Source: Kiritimatiellia bacterium (GTDB lineage: Bacteria > Verrucomicrobiota > Kiritimatiellia > RFP12 > JAAYLN01). Taken from it: a DNA stretch of 39,756 bases. The stretch lies in the NCBI GenBank assembly GCA_017458965.1, contig JAFSZJ010000065.1:1-39756 (forward strand). Reading direction: 5' to 3'. The notes under the pieces were generated by a model. The model did not search any database, had not been told where the DNA came from, and saw only the letters and a list, made by a program, of their open reading frames with translations. The position numbers and the translations under genes were made by a program. This document shows, one piece after another, positions 23,905 through 29,755 of the stretch (positions within the stretch are counted from its first letter, which is position 1; every line of letters begins with the position of its first letter).

Positions 23905-25188
23905 ATGAACTACCCCCGCACACTCCTCGCGGCCGTTGTCGCCGCAACCACCTTCTGCGCGGCATACGCGCAGGAAGCCACCCCCGAAGACGTCGTGGCA
24001 ACCGAGGCCGCCGTCGAGTCCAAGTCCGTCCATGACATGGTGGACGAATACCTGAACGCCAAGGGTTATTCCGAAGGGGAAAACACCAAGGGCGGCAAGC
24101 CGTTCTACGTCGCAGTGGGCTACGGCGTAATTCAGGCGCCGCTCGAAAACCGGAGCTACATCGACTCGCGCGTCAACGCCTACAACAAGGCGATGCTCGA
24201 CGCCAAGGCGAAGATGGCCGAGTATCTTGAAGTCGCCATCAGGACGGAAACAGAGCACGACTATGCCGAGGGCAACTTCGGCGGCAACGAGGAGGCCGAG
24301 GCGGATTCGCTCAGCATAACTTCGAAAATAAAGTCACTAATCAACGCGAAACTAGACAAGGCGCTGCGCGAGGAGGGGCTTGATCCCGACAAGGCCGAGC
24401 GCGAGGCTCGCGAACGCATCGCCAAGAAGCAACTCAATTCCGACTTCTACAAGAAGGTCATCTCAACCGCCGCAAAGGCCGAGATAACCGGAATGCAGGT
24501 CATGTGCGCATTCGAGGGTGTACCTGCCGGCGGGAAGGGGCAGATTGGCGTAGTCGCCATCTGGAGTCCGAAGCTCCAGGCGATGGCGCAGTCGATATCG
24601 CGCGGCACCCGGCTCCCGTCAGGCGTCGGCAAGAAGCCGGTCAAGGAGCAGATTCCATCAGACAACAAGGTACTTCTCTCGACATTCGGCGTGCAGCAGA
24701 AGATCGACGAGAACGGCGACCTTGTGTTAGTCGCGTTCGGCCAGGCTGGAGCCGTGACGGATTCGCCTCAGTCGGCTAACGCCGCCCGCAACAAGGCGAA
24801 GATGCAGGCGATGGCCGCCATCCGCGAATTCGCCGGCGAGAGCGTTGCCGTGACATCCGACGCCGTGAACGCCGAGAACGTGGAGGAGTTCGAGAACGCG
24901 GCGGAGGAATACGAGGACGTTTCAGCCTACTCCCAGAAGATCAAGGCTGCCGCCGAGAAGATGAACATTACAGGAATAGCCACGATAAAGAATTGGGACT
25001 GCAAGCACCCGCTCGCCGCACGCACCGTTTACGGCGCTATCTGCACATGGAGTCCGAAACAGGCCATAAACGCCAAAGACATGAGCAATGCCATGAACGG
25101 CGCGGGAACTCCGCAGCCGCAACCAGTGGTGAACACGACCGACGGTATTCAGAACCGGGGCGCGGACGGGGATGAAGACGCTTTCTGA
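23905..25188 (+). CDS. Exported DUF6844-like protein
   Basis: 427-residue protein with a cleavable signal peptide (LLAAVVAATTFCAAYA, cut before QEAT). Two related halves appear. The first contains YVAVGYGVIQAPLENRSYIDSRVNAYNKAMLDAKAKMAEYL, the second LVLVAFGQAGAVTDSPQSANAARNKAKMQAMAAIREFA. Each looks like the LPP20/DUF6844 pattern of a small strand, then a run of A-x-x-x-A helices. Both halves end with a similar strand, VMCAFEGVPAGGKGQIGVVAIWSPKLQ and ARTVYGAICTWSPKQ. The DUF6844 label is from memory of family appearance. No Shine-Dalgarno is possible: an 8-bp repeat abuts the ATG. It overlaps the next gene by 17 nt. Confidence 0.6.
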   Translation: MNYPRTLLAAVVAATTFCAAYAQEATPEDVVATEAAVESKSVHDMVDEYLNAKGYSEGENTKGGKPFYVAVGYGVIQAPLENRSYIDSRVNAYNKAMLDAKAKMAEYLEVAIRTETEHDYAEGNFGGNEEAEADSLSITSKIKSLINAKLDKALREEGLDPDKAEREARERIAKKQLNSDFYKKVISTAAKAEITGMQVMCAFEGVPAGGKGQIGVVAIWSPKLQAMAQSISRGTRLPSGVGKKPVKEQIPSDNKVLLSTFGVQQKIDENGDLVLVAFGQAGAVTDSPQSANAARNKAKMQAMAAIREFAGESVAVTSDAVNAENVEEFENAAEEYEDVSAYSQKIKAAAEKMNITGIATIKNWDCKHPLAARTVYGAICTWSPKQAINAKDMSNAMNGAGTPQPQPVVNTTDGIQNRGADGDEDAF

Positions 25189-25765
25189 TCGTGTCTGGGC
25201 ACTTGCCGCCCTCATCGCGGCGGTGCTGTCGATCAGCGCCGCCGTTCCCTGCCCCGCCGCCACGGCGGCAGAGGTATTCAAGGCTCACGAGGTCGAAATA
25301 GCCACCAACCGGTGTGTCGCGGTCGGCGGCTATGTTTTCGGCGTGGGGCGGGCGATCTCTCGGCAGGGAGGCGACGCCGTGGGCTTCTCGAAAGCGCGCC
25401 TCCTCGCGCAAGGGAAGATATTGGCATACGCCACAGGCAACGCGCCATGCCCTGAGGGGCTGGAGATCGCCGGTATCGAGACGGTTTTCGAGAGGCGCGA
25501 GGCGCCGGAGCACTACATGGTAGTGGTAGCCGTTATGGAGGCGCAGACTGAAGGTCTGCGCCGACAGGACGCCACAGCACATGCGTGGGAAGGTCTGCGC
25601 CGACAGGACGCCACAGCACATGCGTGGGAAGGTCTGCGCCGACAGGACGCCACAGCAACCGAGCAGGATGCAGCCTGTGCCATAGAGGAGTATGAACCCC
25701 GAGGCTACTGGGAGGAGCGCGGCATCAAAGCAAACGAAACGCTGAGCGAGGCGCAGTTTCTGTGA
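25172..25765 (+). CDS. Small exported protein with REP-derived 13-residue repeats
   Basis: 197-residue protein with a signal peptide (VWALAALIAAVLSISAAVPCPAATA). The first 120 residues resemble the LPP20-like domains of its neighbours: AVGGYVFGVGRAISRQGGDAVGFSKARLLAQGKILAYA, then HYMVVVAVMEAQ. After that come three copies of a 13-residue unit, EGLRRQDATAHAW (the last shortened), encoded by 39-bp tandem DNA repeats. The DNA at the start of this block is a REP hairpin of the same family that flanks the adjacent transposase. The tail YEPRGYWEERGIKANETLSEAQFL resumes normal sequence. The insertion keeps the frame, so the gene may still be functional. Confidence 0.7.
   Translation: MKTLSDRVWALAALIAAVLSISAAVPCPAATAAEVFKAHEVEIATNRCVAVGGYVFGVGRAISRQGGDAVGFSKARLLAQGKILAYATGNAPCPEGLEIAGIETVFERREAPEHYMVVVAVMEAQTEGLRRQDATAHAWEGLRRQDATAHAWEGLRRQDATATEQDAACAIEEYEPRGYWEERGIKANETLSEAQFL
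25541..25568 (+). repeat. REP element 1 (inside a coding gene)
   Basis: Perfect 8-bp stem GCGCAGAC/GTCTGCGC around the loop TGAAG, followed by CGACAGG. Same loop and tail as the REPs flanking the RAYT gene; here it is within the exported protein gene. Confidence 0.75.
25550..25658. repeat. 39-bp tandem repeats (2.8 copies) in coding sequence
   Basis: Identical units begin at 25550, 25589 and 25628, the third cut off at about 31 bp. Each contains the REP right arm and tail plus CGCCACAGC. Being 13 codons long, the repeat preserves the reading frame. Confidence 0.9.
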
Positions 25766-25772
25766 CCACCAT

Positions 25773-25801
25773 CCTGTCGGCGCGGTCCTTCAGACCGCGC
25801 C
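25773..25801 (-). repeat. REP element 2 (left flank of RAYT)
   Basis: Tail CCTGTC, then the perfect 9-bp stem GGCGCGGTC/GACCGCGCC with loop CTTCA. Read on the minus strand this is stem, TGAAG, stem, GACAGG. It ends 18 bp before the RAYT ATG and is inverted relative to REP element 3. Confidence 0.85.
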
Positions 25802-25807
25802 TTGTGG

Positions 25808-25813
25808 CATAAT
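25808..25813 (+). promoter_or_regulatory. -10 box adjacent to RAYT start (leaderless candidate)
   Basis: CATAAT preceded by TGG (extended -10) just after the left REP. Only 6 nt separate it from the ATG at 25820, so the transcript would start at about the ATG. No Shine-Dalgarno site is present. Confidence 0.4.
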
Positions 25814-25819
25814 GTCCGC

Positions 25820-26809
25820 ATGGGCTTTCCGGAATTCAGGGGCGGGCGGCGTTACAAGGGCTACGACTATTCGCGTGGCGCGGTCTTCTTCATTTCCTTC
25901 GGGGTCTCCGGTCGTCCTCCAGTGTTCGGAACTGTCGATGGCGACAAGGTCATCCACAGCGCGGCAGGGCTGGCTGCCTGCGAGACATTGCGCCGCGAGG
26001 CGGAGCGCAACCCAGACATCGCGCTTCACACCTCGGTCGTGATGCCGGACCATGTACACCTGCGTCTATACGTGCGCCCCGGGACCCCAGACCCGATCAA
26101 GGCTGTCGGTGCCTTCGTCGGCAACCTCAAGCGCTGGACCTCCTGGCGCGCGAAGGGGCTGGGCATCACCATCGAATGGGAGCCGAACTACTACGACCGA
26201 CTCTGCCTTTCCCGCGAGATCATAGAGCTTGTCGACAAGTACATAGCGAACAACCCGCTCAAGTGGGCGCTGATGCATGGTCCCAACCCACCGCTCAAGG
26301 TAATCGAGCCCCTCTCCTCGCCGCTGTTGCCGGACTATGAATGGTGGACAGGCGTAGGTGCAGCATCGTGGCTCGACGCCAAACACCGCTTCGCCGCCAT
26401 AAAATTGTCGCGAAGCATTGCTGCGGCCGAGATCCAGGCAGTCGTAGGACGATGCCTGAACGCCGTAAAGAAAGGTTTTGTGCCTATCTCGACCTTTATC
26501 TCCCCGGCGGAGCGGGCGTTGCAGAAGGCTCTCGCCGCACAAGGTGCGCCAATGGCGCGGGTGGTGCCTGACGCACTTGAGACGGTTTACCGCCCCAAGG
26601 AGGACGAACCACCACAGTTCGCGGCAGGGCAACTGCTGCTTTTGTCGCGTGTCGCAGCAGCCAGTATGAGCCGCCATGACGCATGGCACGGGGTGAACGA
26701 CGCCATAGCCGACATGGCGGTGAAGAGTGGCGGAGCTGCGCTCTACGTGGTGCGGGAGAGGCCCGGGGCGCAACTGGAGTGGCGGTTCAGGACGGGAGGC
26801 GAGGTTTGA
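25820..26809 (+). mobile_element. REP-associated tyrosine transposase (RAYT, Y1_Tnp) with extra C-terminal domain
   Basis: 329-residue protein-coding gene. The first 165 residues are a Y1 HUH transposase of the IS200/RAYT type. VVMPDHVHLRLYV holds the metal-binding His-x-His, and NYYDRLCLSREIIELVDKYIANNPLKW holds the catalytic Tyr helix and the usual YIxxNPxxW end. RAYTs bind and cut REP hairpins on single-stranded DNA. Residues about 190-329 are additional: FVPISTFISPAERALQKALA, VPDALETVYRPKEDE, FAAGQLLLLS and RHDAWHGVNDAIADMA. I recognise this tail from some Bacteroidetes RAYTs and it recalls a DprA/SLOG-like Rossmann fold, which is inference. ATG 25820 is chosen from the -10 box at 25808. 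The stop codon lies in the loop of REP element 3. Confidence 0.9.
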
Positions 26810-26826
26810 AGAACCTCGCCGACAGG
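26798..26826 (+). repeat. REP element 3 (right flank of RAYT, holds stop and start codons)
   Basis: Perfect 9-bp stem GGCGAGGTT/AACCTCGCC around the loop TGAAG, then GACAGG. The RAYT stop TGA (26807-26809) forms the loop start, and the likely kinase start TTG (26806-26808) spans the stem-loop junction. Confidence 0.88.
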
Positions 26827-28539
26827 ACGGCCGCCTCAACCCTTACTCTGCCGGGTGAGCGGCGGGCGCCCCCGTTTTCGCCAGGCACGGTGATCGGCGG
26901 AAACCTGCGCATCGTCTCACGGATCGGCGCGGGAGGCATGGGCACGGTATATCTGGCGGTCGATGCAGGGCTGCTGGGAAGGTCGTGCGCCGTGAAGGTG
27001 CTGGACAATGTGGAGGCAGGCGCCGCAAGCCACGGGCGCTTCCTCGCCGAAGCCCGCATCATGGCCTCCCTGCGCCACCCGAACATAGTGCCGGTCTCAC
27101 GCTACGGAACCGATGCCGACACCGGGCTCGACTTTTATGTGATGGACGAGCACCTCCCATCGCGGACGGAGGTGGAGCACATATGCCGGGATGTGCTCCA
27201 TTGTCCAATCCCTGTGACGGATGGCAAGCAATCGCCCTTGACGCTGGCGCGCCTGATCGACGGCGGCAGGACCTTGCCGGAAGCGGCTGTGACCACAATC
27301 GCGCTACAGCTGCTTTCCGCCATGGAGGCGGCACATGCGCTTTCGCCGCCTGTAGTGCACCGCGACATCAAGCCATCCAACATCCTATTCGCAGGTGATG
27401 GACGCGTCGTGCTATCCGACTTCGGAATCGCAAAGCGCATATCCGGGGACGACGGAGCCGCGACGGCGGAATGGACCTCGCCCAACGCCGCTCCTGGCAC
27501 CTGGGCCTATTCGGCGCCGGAGCAACGGCACGGGGGCGTGATCGGCATAGCGACCGACTACTATGCGTACGGCCTTGTGCTTTTCAGGACGCTGACCGGC
27601 GGCATGCCCAACCACGCCGCAGCGTTGCCGACGGACATAGCGCCAAAGGTCTCGAAGCACTGGACCAGGCTCTTCTCAGGTCTCCTAGCTGAAGATCCTG
27701 GCAAGCGCCTTGCCGACGCCGCGCAAGTGCGCAAGACATTGGAGAAGATCGTGGCGGACATAGGCCTGCGCGGGCAACGCAGGAACTACCTGCGCGTGGC
27801 GGCTGGCATCGCCATTGTCGCAGTCCTGGCGACGGCGGTGGGGCGCGGCCTGAAGGATCGTACCGACAGTACGCCACAGCCAACGCAGGACGAGGAACGC
27901 ACCGACAGGGCGCCACAGCCCACGCAGGATGAAGACAGCACAATTACGAAGGAGAAAGACCCGCCATTCGACCACAGGGGATGGTGCCGGCAATATGCCG
28001 AATCACTCCGGGAAACGCTTGATAAGGCGCTTGCCGCGCCCAAGCCCGACGATGCAGGCAGGATCACGGTCCGCGAGGGGCAGACACTCCTTTCAGGGGA
28101 CATCCAGGAAGTCGACAATGTCGTGGAGATAGTTCTCGACGGCGGCGAGATGCGTTTCTCCCCATCAGCAGAGTATCTGCGCGACATAGTTGCCAGATGC
28201 GAGGACTTCGCCGTAAACGCGGCGGATGGGGAGAAGTCGCCTGAAGACCTGTTGCCCACAATGCGCGTGCACTTCTACAAGCCAATATCCGTAACGGAGC
28301 GCGGCGGGCACCTCGACACTGCCGACGGCGAAATAACAGCCCTGCTATCCGGCCCGGTGCGCCGCGCCGATGGCGTGGACAAGGCGACGCTTAAGGTTTT
28401 CGGTTTTTCCTCGATCATCATCGACCGAGCCGAACTCGATCCCGGACTGCGGATAACCGGCGCGGGTCAGATAGCCGATATCGGCTTTGGCGGCGCATTG
28501 CGGAACCGACGCTGGTTCGACGACGAAAACCCGCTATAG
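26806..28539 (+). CDS. Membrane-anchored Ser/Thr protein kinase (PknB type)
   Basis: 577-residue protein if the TTG at 26806 is the start. The kinase domain is complete: GAGGMG loop (about 41-46), catalytic Lys in CAVKVL (64), HRDIKPSN (HRD 185-187), DFG (205-207) and APE (237-239). It is followed by one transmembrane helix (about 328-346) and a 230-residue extracytoplasmic region of unknown fold. GGGAGG (26794-26799) lies 6 nt before the TTG, which overlaps the RAYT stop as TTGA. An in-frame ATG at 26683 would add 41 residues of RAYT-overlapping, atypical sequence. The linker after the membrane helix (RTDSTPQPTQDEE, RTDRAPQPTQDED) is encoded by REP-derived 39-bp repeats. The gene converges on the FHA gene; the stops share the palindrome CTATAG. 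Confidence 0.9.
   Translation: MKNLADRTAASTLTLPGERRAPPFSPGTVIGGNLRIVSRIGAGGMGTVYLAVDAGLLGRSCAVKVLDNVEAGAASHGRFLAEARIMASLRHPNIVPVSRYGTDADTGLDFYVMDEHLPSRTEVEHICRDVLHCPIPVTDGKQSPLTLARLIDGGRTLPEAAVTTIALQLLSAMEAAHALSPPVVHRDIKPSNILFAGDGRVVLSDFGIAKRISGDDGAATAEWTSPNAAPGTWAYSAPEQRHGGVIGIATDYYAYGLVLFRTLTGGMPNHAAALPTDIAPKVSKHWTRLFSGLLAEDPGKRLADAAQVRKTLEKIVADIGLRGQRRNYLRVAAGIAIVAVLATAVGRGLKDRTDSTPQPTQDEERTDRAPQPTQDEDSTITKEKDPPFDHRGWCRQYAESLRETLDKALAAPKPDDAGRITVREGQTLLSGDIQEVDNVVEIVLDGGEMRFSPSAEYLRDIVARCEDFAVNAADGEKSPEDLLPTMRVHFYKPISVTERGGHLDTADGEITALLSGPVRRADGVDKATLKVFGFSSIIIDRAELDPGLRITGAGQIADIGFGGALRNRRWFDDENPL
27842..27869 (+). repeat. REP element 4 (degenerate, inside the kinase gene)
   Basis: GGCGCGGCC, loop TGAAG, GATCGTACC, then GACAG. 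The left arm matches REP element 2 at 8 of 9 positions. The right arm has decayed but still gives 5 Watson-Crick and 2 wobble pairs. It encodes part of the linker after the transmembrane helix. Confidence 0.6.
27862..27939. repeat. Two 39-bp tandem repeats in the kinase linker
   Basis: Units 27862-27900 and 27901-27939 agree at 32 of 39 positions. Each contains a CGACAG.ACGCCACAGC-like core shared (at most one mismatch) with the 39-bp repeats at 25550-25658. They encode two 13-residue Pro/Gln/Asp-rich units. Confidence 0.8.
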
Positions 28540-28962
28540 AAGAAGGAAGGAGGAACTTCCCGCACGGATGACGTCGCCGCGCCGGAGCGGGGCGCAGTCT
28601 TCAACGGCTTCGTCGTTCACAAATGTGCCGTTCTTTGCGCCAAGGCAGCGCAAAGCAGGACTGCCATTCGCCTCCACGGCGAAGAGAAAATGACGGCGCG
28701 ACATCCATGGGTCGTCGATCCGCCAGTGCGGGGTGCCGGCATCAGGGCTGCGACCGACCTCAACCCCCTCCCCCGCATGCAAGATCCTGACTTCGGTACA
28801 GTCCCGCGCCACCAGGCAAATTGCATAGGCTCCCTTTGCGCCATCAATGACATCCTGCGGTATGCGACCCTCGGAAACTAGCCGAGAACCAATGGCAAGG
28901 ACGTTGCCGAGGAGTGTATTGTCCTTGTGCGCGGACGCGCCGCTGGTTGCGATTTCAGTCAT
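28534..28962 (-). CDS. FHA-domain protein
   Basis: 142-residue cytoplasmic protein. The C-terminal 80 residues are an FHA (phosphothreonine-binding) domain: EVGRSPDAG with the GR pair (70-71), SRRH (88-91) and GAKNGTFVND (108-117). The first 60 residues are a short N-terminal region without a recognisable motif. It probably docks to proteins phosphorylated by the kinase encoded opposite. The ATG at 28962 has GGGGAGG about 9 nt upstream and overlaps the sigma-factor stop by 8 nt, so the two are co-translated. Its stop codon abuts that of the kinase. Confidence 0.9.
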   Translation of the reverse strand: MTEIATSGASAHKDNTLLGNVLAIGSRLVSEGRIPQDVIDGAKGAYAICLVARDCTEVRILHAGEGVEVGRSPDAGTPHWRIDDPWMSRRHFLFAVEANGSPALRCLGAKNGTFVNDEAVEDCAPLRRGDVIRAGSSSFLLL

Positions 28963-29671
28963 GGCCGTTTGCCTCCCCTTCGCGCTCAAGTGCGCAGATC
29001 ATGTCGAGAATGTCCCCTGATTCGCGCTGAAGGGCGCGAGCCTTATCCGTCAGCTTAGCCACGACGCGGTTCTTAAGCTGGTAGATCGCATTCCGGTCCA
29101 TGCCGTACTCCTCCGCAAGCGCCGAAGCGGGCTCACCTGCGGCAAGGCGCATGAATATCGCCTTGGACCGTCCGGAGAAGTTGGATTCCCTGAAGACACG
29201 GTCGACAAGCAGACGCGAGAGCTCCATGCGCAACCGCCCGGCAGCTTCTCCATCGTTCCCGCCCTCAAATGGCGGCAAGCCAAGCCCATCGCGGACAATG
29301 ATCGCCTTCTCCTCCGGCAATGATCGCAGGGATGCGCGTCCGGCGTCATCCAGGCAATCGATGGCGCGATTGCGCAAAATAGACTGGAGGAGAGTGCGGA
29401 AGCGGGCGCGGTCCTTGTCGTAGCGCCTTTGCGGGAAAAGCTTCATCAGCGACACCATCGTTTCCTGGATGATGTCATCGAACATGTCAGGTGATAGCGA
29501 CGGCAACGGCCCGTTCCTAAGGCATTGAAGCCAATAGGTCAGAACCGGGGTATAGAGGTTGACGAACTCCGTCCATCGGACGGAATCCGCCCCGTCGGCA
29601 AGGTCGCGGAGCATCGTCGATGATGTTTCCGGCACAGGGCAGTTTACAGATGTCTTCATGGGCGAATCCAT
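28955..29671 (-). CDS. Sigma-70 family (ECF-like) RNA polymerase sigma factor
   Basis: 238-residue sigma factor. Region 2 is seen in FDDIIQETMVSLMKLFPQRRYDKDRARFRTLLQSILRNRAID (about residues 65-106). Region 4, a helix-turn-helix, is AIFMRLAAGEPASALAEEYGMDRNAIYQLKNRVVAKL (about 175-212). Regions 1 and 3 are absent, as in ECF sigmas. ATG 29671 is used; ATG 29659 is four codons later. It sits upstream of the FHA gene with an overlap, beside the kinase, suggesting regulation by a phosphorylation relay instead of a membrane anti-sigma factor, since none is visible. It is divergent from the GH2 gene. Confidence 0.88.
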   Translation of the reverse strand: MDSPMKTSVNCPVPETSSTMLRDLADGADSVRWTEFVNLYTPVLTYWLQCLRNGPLPSLSPDMFDDIIQETMVSLMKLFPQRRYDKDRARFRTLLQSILRNRAIDCLDDAGRASLRSLPEEKAIIVRDGLGLPPFEGGNDGEAAGRLRMELSRLLVDRVFRESNFSGRSKAIFMRLAAGEPASALAEEYGMDRNAIYQLKNRVVAKLTDKARALQRESGDILDMICALEREGEANGHD

Positions 29672-29755
29672 TTGTCTTTCATACTTTATTCACGGGTCAA
29701 GGACGGAATCTTACGGTATTATCTGCTTGAGCGCCTGACACGGCGCAAAAATGCC

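Noticed and set aside
25550-25658. CRISPR array
   Set aside because: Units are contiguous 39-bp copies with no unique spacers, and no cas genes are present.
26683-26805. Upstream ATG for the kinase
   Set aside because: Would add 41 Arg/Gly-rich residues entirely overlapping the RAYT C-terminus; the TTG at 26806 has a good ribosome binding site.
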